The notes beneath the pieces are model-generated. The model did not search any database and was not told where the DNA came from. It saw only the letters and a list, made by a program, of their open reading frames with translations. Both the position numbers and the translations under genes were made by a program. Below are positions 17,081 through 27,553 of a stretch of DNA of 64,000 nt, one piece after another (position 1 is the stretch's first letter; each line of letters starts with the position of its first letter). Origin of the DNA: Gallionella sp. (GTDB lineage: Bacteria; Pseudomonadota; Gammaproteobacteria; Burkholderiales; Gallionellaceae); the NCBI GenBank assembly GCA_023259035.1, contig JAHFRA010000005.1:57765-121764 (forward strand). Direction: 5' to 3'.

Positions 17081-17974
17081 ATGCTCAATTTCACCCTGCG
17101 TCAGCTCCAGGTCTTCGAAAAGGTCGCCTGCCACCTGAACTACTCGCGCGCCGCCGAAGAACTATACCTATCGCAACCGGCAGTGTCCATGCAGATCAGG
17201 CAACTGGAGGACCATATCGGCCTGCCGCTGTTCGAACAGATGGGCAAGAAAATCTTTCTCACCGAAGCCGGGCGCGAGTTGTTCCATTACAGCCGCAGCA
17301 TCGCGCAACAGCTCGCCGAAATGGAAGCGGTATTCGGCGAAATGAAGGGGCTGGGGCAAGGCAGGCTCACGCTGTCGGTGGTAAATACCGCCAATTATTT
17401 CACCTCACGACTGCTGGCGAGATTCTGCCAGCGCCATCCCGGCATCAACGTGATGCTGCAAGTCGCCAACCGCGCTGCCGTGCTCAAACAGCTTGCCGAC
17501 AACAGCACCGATCTCGCCATCATGGGACAGCCGCCAGACGGGCTGGATATCAGCGCGGAATCGTTTCTGGATAACCCGCTGGTGGTGATTGCCGCGCCCA
17601 GCCATCCGCTTGCAAAACTCAAGCGCATCAAACTCGCCCGGCTCGCGCTTGAAACCTTTCTGTCGCGCGAGCCGGGCTCCGGCACGCGTAGCGCGATGGA
17701 GCGGATCTTCGCGGAGCATAAAATCCAGCCGCGCATCAGCATGGAAATGGAAACCAACGAGGCGATCAAACAGGCGGTTCAGGCCGGTATGGGGCTGGGC
17801 ATCCTGTCGCTGCACAGCATCGAACTCGAACTGGAAACCAAACGGCTCGTCATACTCAACGTCGAGCACTTCCCGCTACGGCGCCATTGGTTCATCGCGC
17901 ATCGCTGCAACAAACGCCTTTCCAGTGCGGCACTGGCCTTCAAGGAATTTTTATTGAAAGAAGCACACCTTTGA
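17081..17974 (+). CDS. cbbR: LysR-family regulator of the cbb operon (CbbR)
   Basis: A 297-residue LysR-type protein. The N-terminal winged helix (residues 1-60) contains FEKVACHLNYSRAAEELYLS and QPAVSMQIRQLE; the rest is a two-lobed periplasmic-binding-like effector domain. It is divergent from cbbM, the standard arrangement for CbbR, which activates Calvin-cycle genes in response to metabolites. No clear ribosome-binding site precedes the ATG; a shared operator ends 8 bp before it. Confidence 0.92.
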   Translation: MLNFTLRQLQVFEKVACHLNYSRAAEELYLSQPAVSMQIRQLEDHIGLPLFEQMGKKIFLTEAGRELFHYSRSIAQQLAEMEAVFGEMKGLGQGRLTLSVVNTANYFTSRLLARFCQRHPGINVMLQVANRAAVLKQLADNSTDLAIMGQPPDGLDISAESFLDNPLVVIAAPSHPLAKLKRIKLARLALETFLSREPGSGTRSAMERIFAEHKIQPRISMEMETNEAIKQAVQAGMGLGILSLHSIELELETKRLVILNVEHFPLRRHWFIAHRCNKRLSSAALAFKEFLLKEAHL

Positions 17975-18007
17975 AAATTACTCACTTGGCAAATTCTTTC
18001 GGGCAGC

Positions 18008-18040
18008 AAAAAGCCCGGCACTTCCGTGCCGGGCTTTTTT
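18008..18040. terminator. Bidirectional intrinsic terminator between cbbR and cspA
   Basis: AAAAAGCCCGGCAC TTCC GTGCCGGGCTTTTTT is a 9-bp GC stem flanked by A and T tracts. It works in both directions for the convergent cbbR and cold-shock genes. Confidence 0.95.
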
Positions 18041-18058
18041 GCCAACTCAAGAACCCGA

Positions 18059-18262
18059 TTAAGGAGCCTGGATGTTGGAAGCTTGCTTGCCTTTAGGACC
18101 CTGCACTACTTCAAAGGTAACCTTTTGGCCTTCTTTGAGTGACTTGAAGCCGCTCATGTTGATTGCTGAAAAGTGCGCGAACAAATCTTCGCTACCATCA
18201 TCGGGAGTGATAAAACCAAAACCCTTTGCGTCATTGAACCATTTAACTGTACCAGTTGCCAT
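18059..18262 (-). CDS. cspA: Cold-shock domain protein (CspA family)
   Basis: A 67-residue protein that is a single cold-shock domain. The RNA-binding motifs KGFGFI (RNP1) and LFAHF (RNP2) and the start [10 protein letters not shown] are canonical. Members bind single-stranded RNA or DNA and act as RNA chaperones or antiterminators. It is convergent with cbbR and divergent from clpS. Confidence 0.97.
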   Translation of the reverse strand: MATGTVKWFNDAKGFGFITPDDGSEDLFAHFSAINMSGFKSLKEGQKVTFEVVQGPKGKQASNIQAP

Positions 18263-18502
18263 GTGATTACTTCCTTACTAAAAAAACGGGGAAGGCCCCC
18301 GCGAAACTGTTTGAATCTAAGACCGCACACGGCAAAACCAGTACTGCAGATACTTTGAATCAAACACCAGCGCGCTTTTTACTCTCGTTTAGTTGATATC
18401 GTCAAGTTGTTTTTGAAGTATTTTTTGATTAGGCTTGAAAAAGTACCGCTAATCGTCAAGGATAGCGGCCAAGTAAAGTGTCAGAATAAACATCTAAGGA
18501 CT
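18263..18502. promoter_or_regulatory. Divergent cspA/clpS promoter region with cspA leader
   Basis: 240 bp without a gene. The A/T-rich leader upstream of the cold-shock gene is long enough for the structured 5' UTR typical of csp mRNAs; a TAAGGA ribosome-binding site precedes clpS. Exact promoters were not resolved. Confidence 0.5.
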
Positions 18503-18811
18503 ATGGCCACCAAACAACAAAACAGCTCGGTACTTGCGCCAGAACAGGCTAAAACAAAGCCTCCGCACTTATACAGGGTGATTCTGTTCAACGACGACTA
18601 CACGACGATGGAGTTTGTGATTGAAGTGTTGAAGCGATTTTTTTCAATGAACCGTGAACGGGCGCTGCAGATTATGCTCAAAGTACATAATGAAGGCTCG
18701 GCGGTGTGCGGGGTGTATTCGCGCGATGTCGCCGAATCCAAAGTCAGTCAAGTCGCAGAATTTGCAAAACAACACGGGCATCCGTTACGATGCGGCATGG
18801 AGGAAACGTAA
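18503..18811 (+). CDS. clpS: ClpAP adaptor ClpS
   Basis: A 102-residue adaptor. The N-degron pocket and ClpA-binding segments are clear: LYRVILFNDDYTTMEFV, then the conserved HNEGSAVCGVYSRDVAE. It delivers N-end-rule substrates to ClpAP. TAAGGA precedes the ATG at 18503; the 32 upstream codons of the open frame are excluded. Its stop is 1 bp before the clpA start. Confidence 0.97.
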   Translation: MATKQQNSSVLAPEQAKTKPPHLYRVILFNDDYTTMEFVIEVLKRFFSMNRERALQIMLKVHNEGSAVCGVYSRDVAESKVSQVAEFAKQHGHPLRCGMEET

Positions 18812-18812
18812 A

Positions 18813-21068
18813 ATGATTGCGCAAGAATTGGAAGTCAGTTTGCACTTGGCGTTTGTCGAGGCTCGCCAGAAGCGCCATGAGTTCATTACTGTTGAGCATC
18901 TGTTGCTCGCCATGCTGGACAACACCTCAGCCGCGCACGTACTGCGTGCTTGCAGCGTGGACATTGATGAACTGCGCCAGGTTGTCGCAACGTTTGTTGA
19001 CAAACACACGCCAGTCGCTGCGGGCGAAAAGGAAGTGGATACTCAACCCACCGTCGGCTTTCAGCGCGTCATTCAGCGCGCGATACTGCACGTGCAGTCC
19101 ACCAACAAGAAGGAAGTGTCCGGAGCCAACATTCTCGTTGCGCTATTTGGTGAAAAGGATTCCCACGCAGTACACTTTCTTGCGGAGCGCGGTATCAGTC
19201 GTCTTGACGTGGTGAACTACATTGTGCATGGCATCGCTAAAACCGAAGCTGGCAATGCCACACAACCGCACGGTGACACTGAATCCGAACAACAATCCAC
19301 CGATGACAGCGTGCTGAAGATCTACACGCTGGATCTCAATGCGCAGGCGTTGGCGGGCAAGATTGATCCGCTCATCGGGCGCGACATTGAACTGGAGCGC
19401 GTAATTCAAACATTATGCCGTCGCCGCAAAAACAATCCGTTGCTGGTGGGCGAGGCAGGTGTCGGCAAAACAGCCATTGCCGAAGGTTTGGCACGCCGCA
19501 TCTTTGAGGAAAATGTCCCGGAAATACTCAGAAATGCGCGCGTATATTCGCTGGATATGGGTGCATTGCTGGCAGGCACCAAGTATCGCGGCGACTTCGA
19601 GCAACGCCTCAAAGCGGTGCTAAAGGAGTTAAGCGATGCACCAAATGCGGTTCTGTTCATTGATGAAATTCACACCCTGATTGGTGCGGGTGCGGCCTCC
19701 GGCGGCACGATGGATGCATCCAACCTGCTCAAACCTGCGCTATCGAACGGGCAATTGAAGTGCATCGGCGCAACCACCTATCAGGAATACCGGGGCGTCT
19801 TTGAGAAAGATCACGCGCTGTCGCGCCGCTTCCAGAAAATCGATGTGCCTGAACCCTCGGTAGAGCAAACCATCGCGATTCTGCGCGGCCTGAGATCGCG
19901 TTTTGAAGAGCACCACAGCGTCAAATACAGCGCGGCGGCATTGACCAGCGCGGCGGAACTTTCCGCGCGCTTCATCAATGACCGGCACCTGCCGGACAAA
20001 GCCATCGATGTGCTGGATGAAGCGGGTGCCGCGCAGCGTATCCTGCCAAAATCGAAACAGAAAAAAATCATTGGCAAGCACGAGATCGAGGAGATTATTT
20101 CCAAAATCGCGCGTATCCCGCCACGCAGCGTTTCATCGGATGACCGCAACGCGCTGAAAACGCTGGATCGTGATTTGAAAGCGGTTGTATTTGGCCAAAA
20201 CAAGGCGATTGACGCGCTCGCCACTGCCATCAAGATGTCGCGCAGTGGCTTGGGCAATCTGCAAAAGCCGATTGGCAGCTTCCTGTTCTCCGGCCCGACC
20301 GGTGTCGGCAAGACAGAAGTGGCTCGGCAACTGGCTTACGCGCTAGGCATGCCGTTGCATCGTTTCGACATGTCCGAATACATGGAACGTCATGCCGTGT
20401 CGCGCTTGATTGGCGCGCCACCGGGTTACGTCGGTTTCGATCAGGGCGGGCTGCTTACCGAAGCCATCAGCAAACAGCCGCATGCCGTACTGCTGCTGGA
20501 CGAAATCGAAAAGGCGCACCCGGATATTTTCAACATCCTGTTGCAAGTGATGGATCACGGCACGCTCACCGACAACAACGGACGCAAGGCGGACTTCCGC
20601 AACGTGGTTGTCATCATGACTACCAATGCGGGCGCTGAAGCGCTGAACAAGAGTCGCATCGGCTTTACCCAAAACAGCGCAAGCGGCGACGAAATGGCTG
20701 ACATCAAGCGCACCTTTACGCCAGAATTCCGCAACCGTCTGGACGGCATCATCTCTTTTGCGCCACTGGATCACGAAGTCATACTGCGCGTGGTGGACAA
20801 ATTCCTGATGCAACTTGAGGAACAGTTGCACGAAAAGAAAGTTGAAGTTGTATTCACCGATGCGCTCAAGGATCACTTGGCGGAGCACGGCTTTGACCCG
20901 CTGATGGGCGCGCGTCCCATGGCGCGTCTGATTCAGGATACCATCCGCAGCGCTCTGGCCGACGAATTGCTGTTCGGTCGATTGGCTAACGGTGGCAAAG
21001 TGACAGTTAATGTGGATGCGGATGGCAAAGTGCGGCTACAGTTTGAGGAAGAAACAGTTACCGCTTGA
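18813..21068 (+). CDS. clpA: ATP-dependent Clp protease ATP-binding subunit ClpA
   Basis: A 751-residue class I Clp/Hsp100 unfoldase. It has an N-terminal Clp repeat domain (1-145), a first AAA+ module with Walker A GEAGVGKTA and Walker B VLFIDEIH, and a second with Walker A GPTGVGKTE and VLLLDEIEKAHPD. It unfolds substrates into ClpP. The ATG at 18813 directly follows the clpS stop, giving a coupled pair. clpP is not in the window. Confidence 0.97.
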   Translation: MIAQELEVSLHLAFVEARQKRHEFITVEHLLLAMLDNTSAAHVLRACSVDIDELRQVVATFVDKHTPVAAGEKEVDTQPTVGFQRVIQRAILHVQSTNKKEVSGANILVALFGEKDSHAVHFLAERGISRLDVVNYIVHGIAKTEAGNATQPHGDTESEQQSTDDSVLKIYTLDLNAQALAGKIDPLIGRDIELERVIQTLCRRRKNNPLLVGEAGVGKTAIAEGLARRIFEENVPEILRNARVYSLDMGALLAGTKYRGDFEQRLKAVLKELSDAPNAVLFIDEIHTLIGAGAASGGTMDASNLLKPALSNGQLKCIGATTYQEYRGVFEKDHALSRRFQKIDVPEPSVEQTIAILRGLRSRFEEHHSVKYSAAALTSAAELSARFINDRHLPDKAIDVLDEAGAAQRILPKSKQKKIIGKHEIEEIISKIARIPPRSVSSDDRNALKTLDRDLKAVVFGQNKAIDALATAIKMSRSGLGNLQKPIGSFLFSGPTGVGKTEVARQLAYALGMPLHRFDMSEYMERHAVSRLIGAPPGYVGFDQGGLLTEAISKQPHAVLLLDEIEKAHPDIFNILLQVMDHGTLTDNNGRKADFRNVVVIMTTNAGAEALNKSRIGFTQNSASGDEMADIKRTFTPEFRNRLDGIISFAPLDHEVILRVVDKFLMQLEEQLHEKKVEVVFTDALKDHLAEHGFDPLMGARPMARLIQDTIRSALADELLFGRLANGGKVTVNVDADGKVRLQFEEETVTA

Positions 21069-21187
21069 ATACCCACCCTATGAATCAGTGGGCGATCCCG
21101 CTCGCTCGACACGCCATTGGGAATTCACGCACACCCGATCCACTGCTCACATTCAGCAGAATATTAAAAATATGTCGTGAGTACGGA

Positions 21188-21733
21188 TTAGTCATGCAGC
21201 TCCGCTTCGGCAAGTGTTTTACCTTGGGCATCTTTGCCGGAAAGGGCAGGAGCAAATTGAAGCTGCCAATCAATCGCTAGGGTTGGATCATTCCAGCGGA
21301 TGCAGCGTTCGTGCTCCGGATACCAGTAATCAGTGGTCTTGTACAGAAACTCTGCCGTATCCGAAAGCACGACAAAACCGTGCGCAAAGCCTTCCGGTAT
21401 CCACAGCATAAGCTTGTTTTCGGCGGACAATTCCACTGCGACATACTGCCTGAAAGTTGGCGAACTGCGGCGAATATCCACTGCAACATCGAGCACCGAG
21501 CCTTGCACTACGCGCACCAGTTTTGCTTGCGGGTGCTGGATCTGGTAGTGCAAACCGCGCAGCACGTTTTTGGCCGAGCGCGAGTGGTTATCCTGCACAA
21601 AATCCACATCACGGCCCGCCAGTTCGGCGAACTTACGCCGATTGAAGCTTTCAAAGAAGAAGCCTCGGTCGTCGCCAAATACTCTGGGTTCGATAATCAA
21701 CAAATCGGGAATGGCGGTCTGGATTGCTTTCAT
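21188..21733 (-). CDS. rfbC: dTDP-4-dehydrorhamnose 3,5-epimerase
   Basis: A 181-residue cupin-fold enzyme. [12 protein letters not shown], the catalytic His in LRGLHYQ, and [14 protein letters not shown] are diagnostic. It performs the third step of dTDP-L-rhamnose synthesis in the cytoplasm. It is the last gene of rfbBDAC and overlaps rfbA by 4 bp. It is convergent with clpA across 119 bp with no obvious terminator. Confidence 0.97.
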   Translation of the reverse strand: MKAIQTAIPDLLIIEPRVFGDDRGFFFESFNRRKFAELAGRDVDFVQDNHSRSAKNVLRGLHYQIQHPQAKLVRVVQGSVLDVAVDIRRSSPTFRQYVAVELSAENKLMLWIPEGFAHGFVVLSDTAEFLYKTTDYWYPEHERCIRWNDPTLAIDWQLQFAPALSGKDAQGKTLAEAELHD

Positions 21734-22620
21734 TCGGCAATGATCTTTTCTTTTAGCAACTGCACGAGGTAGTCGCCATAGCCGCTTTTCAGCAAAGGGG
21801 CGGCGAGCCGTTCCAGCTGTGCAGCATCAATAAACCCCTGACGGTAGGCGATCTCTTCCGGGCAGGCGATTTTTAATCCTTGGCGGTGCTCGATAGTCTG
21901 GATGAACTGGCTGGCTTCAAGCAGCGATTCATGCGTGCCGGTATCCAGCCACGCGTAGCCGCGCCCCATCATTTCAACGGACAGCTTTTCTCGCTCAAGG
22001 TAAATGCGATTGACATCGGTAATTTCCAGCTCGCCACGCGCGGAGGGTTTGAGATTGGCGGCAATATCCAACACATCATTGTCGAAGAAATACAAGCCAG
22101 TCACGGCGTAGTTGGATTTCGGTTGCAGCGGTTTTTCTTCCAGCGAGATTGCACGGCCTGCCGAATCAAATTCAACCACACCGTAGCGCTCCGGATCACG
22201 CACATGATAGGCAAACACCGAAGCACCCACCGTGCGCTGTGCTGCGCTGGCCAATTGGTTTTGGAAGGTGTGGCCATAAAAAATATTGTCCCCCAGCACC
22301 AGCGCGGAAGGTTGGCTACCGATAAACTCCCGACCAATGATGAATGCCTGCGCCAAGCCGTCCGGAGAAGGCTGCACGGCATATTTCAGATTCAGGCCCC
22401 ACGCGCTGCCATCGCCCAGCAATTGTTCGAAGCGCGGCGTGTCCTGGGGAGTGGAGATAATCAGGATGTCGCGTATTCCCGCCAGCATCAGCGTGGATAG
22501 CGGGTAGTAGATCATCGGTTTGTCGTAAATCGGCAGCAGCTGCTTGGATACCGCCAGCGTGACGGGGTGCAGGCGGGTGCCGGAACCACCGGCGAGGATG
22601 ATGCCTTTGCGTTGGGTCAT
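21730..22620 (-). CDS. rfbA: Glucose-1-phosphate thymidylyltransferase
   Basis: A 296-residue nucleotidyltransferase with the N-terminal signature [32 protein letters not shown] and [11 protein letters not shown]. It makes dTDP-glucose from dTTP and glucose-1-phosphate, the first step to dTDP-L-rhamnose. It overlaps both neighbours by 4 bp. Confidence 0.97.
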   Translation of the reverse strand: MTQRKGIILAGGSGTRLHPVTLAVSKQLLPIYDKPMIYYPLSTLMLAGIRDILIISTPQDTPRFEQLLGDGSAWGLNLKYAVQPSPDGLAQAFIIGREFIGSQPSALVLGDNIFYGHTFQNQLASAAQRTVGASVFAYHVRDPERYGVVEFDSAGRAISLEEKPLQPKSNYAVTGLYFFDNDVLDIAANLKPSARGELEITDVNRIYLEREKLSVEMMGRGYAWLDTGTHESLLEASQFIQTIEHRQGLKIACPEEIAYRQGFIDAAQLERLAAPLLKSGYGDYLVQLLKEKIIAE

Positions 22621-23513
22621 AGTTGTTTATCCAGAATCTCTGTGAGCATGCGCGCCACGCCATTCTGCCACAGGGGCAAAATCAAGCCAAAGGTACTTTG
22701 CAACTTTGCAGTATCCAGCCGCGAATTGAGCGGGCGTTTAGCCGGTGTGGGGAAGGCGCTACTGGGCACCGGTTGGATAGCATCTGGCATGACTTTGAGC
22801 GGAATTCCTGCACGCCGCGCATAATCGAGTACGAAGCTGGCGTAGCCGTGCCACGAGGTCTCGCCTCCAGCAACCAGATGATACAGTCCGGAAAGCTCTG
22901 GCCGTGCGGCACGAATGGCGTGAGCAGTAATATCAGCCAGCAGCTCCGCCCCGGTGGGCGCGCCGACCTGGTCGTTGACGACGCTAAGATTATCGCGCTC
23001 CTGGGCGAGACGTAGCATGGTCTTGGCAAAATTGCCGCCGCGTGTGCCATACACCCAGCTGGTGCGAAAAATCAGGTGTCGGCATCCCGCCTGCTGAATG
23101 AGCTGTTCGCCCTCCAGCTTGGTTGTTCCATACGCGCTGAGCGGAGCGGTAGAATCCGTCTCATGCCAAGGCCGGTCACCGCAACCGTCAAACACATAGT
23201 CGGTGGAGTAATGGATCAGCCAGGCATTGCCGCGTTTGGCTTCCTGCGCCAGCACTGCGGGTGCAAGCGCGTTGATGACGCGGGCGAGTTCCGGCTCGCC
23301 CTCGGCCTTGTCCACCGCCGTATGAGCTGCGGCATTGACAATCACATCCGGTGCTACGGCACGAACCGTTCGAACGAGTCCATCGGGATCGGTGAAGTCA
23401 CCGCACATCTCCTTGCAATCGGTATCCAGCGCAATCAGCTCGCCAAGCGGCGCGAGGCTACGCTGTAACTCCCATCCGACCTGGCCGTTTTTGCCAAAAA
23501 GAAGAATTTTCAT
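22617..23513 (-). CDS. rfbD: dTDP-4-dehydrorhamnose reductase
   Basis: A 298-residue extended short-chain reductase. The NAD(P)-binding motif is [11 protein letters not shown]; the active site has STDYVFDG and the YGTTKLEGE Tyr/Lys pair. It performs the last step of dTDP-L-rhamnose synthesis. The ATG at 23513 shares TGATG with the rfbB stop; a TTG one codon earlier is less likely. Confidence 0.96.
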   Translation of the reverse strand: MKILLFGKNGQVGWELQRSLAPLGELIALDTDCKEMCGDFTDPDGLVRTVRAVAPDVIVNAAAHTAVDKAEGEPELARVINALAPAVLAQEAKRGNAWLIHYSTDYVFDGCGDRPWHETDSTAPLSAYGTTKLEGEQLIQQAGCRHLIFRTSWVYGTRGGNFAKTMLRLAQERDNLSVVNDQVGAPTGAELLADITAHAIRAARPELSGLYHLVAGGETSWHGYASFVLDYARRAGIPLKVMPDAIQPVPSSAFPTPAKRPLNSRLDTAKLQSTFGLILPLWQNGVARMLTEILDKQL

Positions 23514-24577
23514 CAACCGCGCCCCGCATAGTTTTTCTCAACCCATTGCCGGTAGCTCCCGGACTGCACATTGCCCACCCAGCCCTGATTGTCCAGATAC
23601 CAGCGCACGGTTTTGCGGATACCCGTATCGAAAGTCTCGGCAGGTTTCCAGCCCAGTTCGCGTTCAATTTTGCGCGCATCGATCGCATAACGGCGATCAT
23701 GGCCGGGACGGTCGGTGACAAAGACAATCTGCTCGCGATAGGACTTGCTATCCGTGCGTGGACGCAGTTCGTCGAGCAGGGTGCAGACGGTGTGCACGAT
23801 GTCGAGATTGGCTTTTTCGTTCCAGCCGCCGATATTGTAGACTTCGCCCAGCCTACCTTTTGCTAGGACGCAGCGAATCGCACTGCAATGATCTTTGACA
23901 TACAGCCAATCGCGAATCTGCTGCCCGTCGCCATACACCGGCAACGGCTTTCCCGCGAGTGCGTTGACGATCATCAGCGGGATGAGTTTCTCCGGAAAGT
24001 GGTACGGGCCGTAGTTGTTGGAGCAGTTGGTGGTCAGTACCGGCAGGCCGTAGGTGTGATGGTAGGCGCGCACCAGATGGTCGCTGGCGGCCTTGCTTGC
24101 GGAGTACGGGCTGTTCGGTTCGTAACGGTGCGTTTCGCTGAAAGCGGGTTCGTCTTTGGCGAGCGAACCATACACTTCGTCGGTGGAAACATGCAAAAAG
24201 CGAAAGCCGTCCTTTTCCGCATCAGCCAAACCAGACCAATAAGCACGCACTGCCTCCAGCAAATGAAAGGTTCCGACGATGTTGGTCCGGATGAAATCTT
24301 CCGGGCCATGGATGGAACGGTCTACATGGCTTTCCGCAGCAAAATTGATGATGGCGCGCGGGCAGTATTGCCTCAGCAACTGCCCCACCAATTCCGCGTC
24401 GCCGATGTCGCCGCGCACAAAGATATGGCGCGGATCGCCCTTGAGCGAGGCAAGGTTTTCCAGATTACCCGCGTAGGTCAGTTTATCCAGGCTGATTACG
24501 CTTTCTTCGCCTTGCGCAAACCAATCCAGGACGAAGTTCGCGCCGATAAAGCCCGCGCTGCCGGTTACTAGAATCAT
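23513..24577 (-). CDS. rfbB: dTDP-glucose 4,6-dehydratase
   Basis: A 354-residue extended SDR. It has the NAD motif [13 protein letters not shown], the catalytic STDEVYGS and [15 protein letters not shown], and [15 protein letters not shown]. It makes dTDP-4-keto-6-deoxyglucose, the second step to dTDP-L-rhamnose. It is the first of the four rfb genes and the 245-bp gap upstream may hold their promoter. Confidence 0.97.
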   Translation of the reverse strand: MILVTGSAGFIGANFVLDWFAQGEESVISLDKLTYAGNLENLASLKGDPRHIFVRGDIGDAELVGQLLRQYCPRAIINFAAESHVDRSIHGPEDFIRTNIVGTFHLLEAVRAYWSGLADAEKDGFRFLHVSTDEVYGSLAKDEPAFSETHRYEPNSPYSASKAASDHLVRAYHHTYGLPVLTTNCSNNYGPYHFPEKLIPLMIVNALAGKPLPVYGDGQQIRDWLYVKDHCSAIRCVLAKGRLGEVYNIGGWNEKANLDIVHTVCTLLDELRPRTDSKSYREQIVFVTDRPGHDRRYAIDARKIERELGWKPAETFDTGIRKTVRWYLDNQGWVGNVQSGSYRQWVEKNYAGRG

Positions 24578-24822
24578 GGTTCCCTGATGGCCTTATAAAT
24601 GGTTAACGAATGGCATCGAACGCATCCGCCGCATGCAGTACCTGCTCTGGCGTATCGGGCGTTCCGACCCTTTGGATGTAATATTCTATCGCCTAACACC
24701 AGCGCGCGGCACATGTTCTGCTCCGCGCAAGTCATCGGCAAAACAAGCACACTGATGGCCTAACCTGCTATCTTTTGGAAAGCATTTCCGTAATAAGCAT
24801 TGTCTTTCCATGAGTCGAACAA
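24578..24822. other. Gap upstream of rfbB with a possible gene remnant
   Basis: No intact gene. On the minus strand, 24692-24603 reads 29 residues ending VGTPDTPEQVLHAADAFDAI and R before a stop, with protein-like composition but no start. It could be the tail of a deleted sugar-pathway gene. A promoter for rfbBDAC may lie here. Confidence 0.35.
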
Positions 24823-25833
24823 TCAGATTAATTCAAACAATCTTATGGGCAGCTTCAGCGCCAACAATAGGGCATTGGTATACAGGCCGTTCTCTCTACA
24901 TGCCCTGATAATTTCCCCGTTGAGCTTTAGCCGCGCCAGAAATCCGCTATTACTTACCCCTCCGGAGCGCATAATAACGCTAACCTTGTCGAGAAATTTC
25001 CAGGATATTTTTTGCTTGATGCACAACCTGACCAACATTTCAAAATCGGCCGCAATGTGATAGCTGGTATTGTACGGGCCAGCACTTTGGAGGCTGGCTC
25101 TTTTGCAATAGAACGTCGGGTGAGGAGGCATTACTCCAATTCGCAACAACCACGCGCCAAGTCTTTTGACACGACATTTTCGCAAGATCTTTTTTAGATT
25201 CCCCTTGTCGACGATATTCAGGCTGGAGAAAATTGCATCCACATTCATCGCGCAAAACCCATCCGCGTAATCCCGCACAACCTCCTGCCCGGCAAACAGA
25301 TCATCCGCATTCAACATACCAATATACGCGCCGGAAGAAAGAGCTATCCCTTTATTCATCGCGTCATAGATCCCGCCATCCTTTTCGCTGGCCCAATAAT
25401 CGATTGCGTGCTCATACCGCTTCAAGATTTCGACAGTTCCATCATTGGAACCACCGTCGATAATAATGTATTCAACGTTGTTATAAGTTTGGTTTATAAC
25501 ACTTCGGATTGCGTCCTCAATAGTTGACGCGCCATTGAACACGACTGTAATAACCGTAATAAGTGGTTTATTTGGCAGCGAGCTTTTATATATCCCTTTG
25601 GTTCGCAGCCCGCCCTCGCCCTTGCGATCCTTGTTCACAGGCAATTGGAGTAGTGGCCGAAATTTACAATCCGGTTCATGACTTGGCGAAGGGGGCGCAT
25701 CAATCACATGTTGTGTAGTTGAATAACGCGCATCCAAACCGGCATGCAGTTGCCTGTTGATTTCATTGGGCTTCGCCAGGGCGCTCTGAGAATCTGCTGG
25801 CTTCATGAGAATGATTCTTGCGTCAAGCTTCAA
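24823..25833 (-). CDS. Family 2 glycosyltransferase
   Basis: A 336-residue GT-A glycosyltransferase. The core starts near residue 90 (PLITVITVVFNGASTIEDAI), followed by IIDGGSNDGTVEIL and the nucleotide-sugar/metal site LNADDLF. About 85 N-terminal residues precede the fold and look unstructured. It probably adds a sugar to a lipid-linked EPS unit at the inner face of the inner membrane. The frame opens with TTG at 25833, overlapping the previous gene by 4 bp; ATG at 25806 is the alternative start. Confidence 0.88.
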   Translation of the reverse strand: MKLDARIILMKPADSQSALAKPNEINRQLHAGLDARYSTTQHVIDAPPSPSHEPDCKFRPLLQLPVNKDRKGEGGLRTKGIYKSSLPNKPLITVITVVFNGASTIEDAIRSVINQTYNNVEYIIIDGGSNDGTVEILKRYEHAIDYWASEKDGGIYDAMNKGIALSSGAYIGMLNADDLFAGQEVVRDYADGFCAMNVDAIFSSLNIVDKGNLKKILRKCRVKRLGAWLLRIGVMPPHPTFYCKRASLQSAGPYNTSYHIAADFEMLVRLCIKQKISWKFLDKVSVIMRSGGVSNSGFLARLKLNGEIIRACRENGLYTNALLLALKLPIRLFELI

Positions 25834-26675
25834 ATACCCGGCAAACGATAGACACTCACAAAAGCAAGAGTGTTGACCAATTGATACAAGGCTCGATTGA
25901 GGAACACACCAACCGACCCCAACTTTTCCAAAGTTTGCGCTGCTGCCCCGATAACGGATAGGTAAAGTGCTCTGAAAGACTTCGGCCCGAATTTGATCCC
26001 CTCAAACTGCGCCAGCTCTTTGATCCGGACTGACCTCACAAATGCAGATTTATTATCGCCGTGCATGCGATACCCTGCCACCGGCTTGGCTAGTTCCAGC
26101 CAAGAGTATTTCTGGTACGCCGCATAAAAAAACACGACATCAAACACAAAATGAAATTGTGTTGGCCATCCTATGCTCTCGTATACTTTGCTACGCCAAA
26201 ATGTAGCGGGTTGAAGCACCGCAGTACGATAGCGCATCAAGTGAAACCCATCCAAAGGATGAAAGCGATATCTTATCGGACGCATCCAACGACCATTGGC
26301 ATCGAGGTAGCACCCGCCCATGCTCAGCACATCAATTGATGGGTAAGCATTAAACGCATCAACCACACCACGCAATGCGTCTGCGCAAAGATAGCAGTCA
26401 TCCGCGTTCAAAAAACACAAGATATCTCCCGTTGCCTGAGCGAACGCTTTATTAATCGCATCCGCCTGCCCCTGATCCGAGGTGCTTACCAGGCGGAATC
26501 TCTTGTCTTGTGCACAGAAACGATCAATGATCGCCAAAGATCCATCTTTTGATCCGCCATCCGCAATCAACACCTCGAAGTTTTCATAATCCTGCATCAG
26601 GATGCTGCTCAGGCATGCCTCAAGAAATCTCGCATAGCTGTAGGATGGAACTGCAATACTTATTTTCACCAGCAT
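25830..26675 (-). CDS. Family 2 glycosyltransferase
   Basis: A 281-residue GT-A enzyme: ISIAVPSYSYARFLEACLSS, LIADGGSKDGSLAII and the metal-binding FLNADDCYL. The ATG is preceded by AGGAGG. It overlaps the fkbM-type gene upstream by 10 bp and the next glycosyltransferase by 4 bp, so the three are co-translated. The sugar and acceptor cannot be read from sequence. Confidence 0.9.
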   Translation of the reverse strand: MLVKISIAVPSYSYARFLEACLSSILMQDYENFEVLIADGGSKDGSLAIIDRFCAQDKRFRLVSTSDQGQADAINKAFAQATGDILCFLNADDCYLCADALRGVVDAFNAYPSIDVLSMGGCYLDANGRWMRPIRYRFHPLDGFHLMRYRTAVLQPATFWRSKVYESIGWPTQFHFVFDVVFFYAAYQKYSWLELAKPVAGYRMHGDNKSAFVRSVRIKELAQFEGIKFGPKSFRALYLSVIGAAAQTLEKLGSVGVFLNRALYQLVNTLAFVSVYRLPGI

Positions 26676-27421
26676 CCGTCCTCCTTCACATTCCTGAACA
26701 AGAGGTCGGCCTCGGTGATGTCGCGTGTTCCTTTCCGCACATTTCTTAGCAGGTCAAGTATTTCCACGCATTGAAACCCATGCTCACGCATGAAGCGCAT
26801 TACCTCATCCGCACTCGCGCCGGAACAATATGATGATGCGAACGATACTTCGATTTGCACATAACGACAGCGCGCCAAAAAATCGACGGCCCCTGCCAGA
26901 ACGTCCAACTCAAAACCTTGTACGTCAAGCTTCAAGAACGAGTTCGCACCCCATTGAATTCCGTTGCTGATTTCATCCAGAGTGGTGCATTGCACTTGGA
27001 CACTAACTTGCGCCTCCTGCTGAGTATCGATACGTTGCAGGAAGGAATTATTCACATTATGCGAATAGCGGATCAGCGGCTTCGTGCCATTTTCAGAGCC
27101 AAGCGCACAAGGGAAGGTTCGACCGGATATGGAAAATTGCTTAAACGTGCTGTTTAGTTTCTCGAAACAATCCGGGTCCGGTTCAAAACTGTAAATCGGC
27201 AATTCCGGCCAGACTGAATGCGCCATATAAGCAAACTGCCCCTCATTGGCGCCCACATCCCAAATCGAGTTGATGCCGGTTATTTCTCCACGACGGCGCA
27301 TTGCATACAAATTTGCCAGCAGGCCGAAGGAAACCTTTTGCGGATTGGTTACACGGCGCAATAACGCTTGAGGCGCTGCCAAAATTGCCAATCCAGAAGG
27401 CAACAGATTGTCAAGAAACAT
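26666..27421 (-). CDS. FkbM-family SAM-dependent methyltransferase
   Basis: A 251-residue methyltransferase. Its SAM-binding motif is IWDVGANEGQFAYMAH, followed by PIYSFEPDPDCFEKL and FLKLDVQGFELDVLAG, all typical of FkbM enzymes. In EPS loci these usually O-methylate sugars. GGAG precedes the ATG. Confidence 0.9.
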   Translation of the reverse strand: MFLDNLLPSGLAILAAPQALLRRVTNPQKVSFGLLANLYAMRRRGEITGINSIWDVGANEGQFAYMAHSVWPELPIYSFEPDPDCFEKLNSTFKQFSISGRTFPCALGSENGTKPLIRYSHNVNNSFLQRIDTQQEAQVSVQVQCTTLDEISNGIQWGANSFLKLDVQGFELDVLAGAVDFLARCRYVQIEVSFASSYCSGASADEVMRFMREHGFQCVEILDLLRNVRKGTRDITEADLLFRNVKEDGCW

Positions 27422-27553
27422 ACTTACTCCAGTAACGCCTTCAGGAAGGCTGTTTTTGTATTCTCAGCCGAATAATTTGTTCAAAATTTCCCACCATGCA
27501 AGAAGAAACCCCCCGAACAATCGAGGCGGTTTAGCGAAAATAATCGCGCTCGC

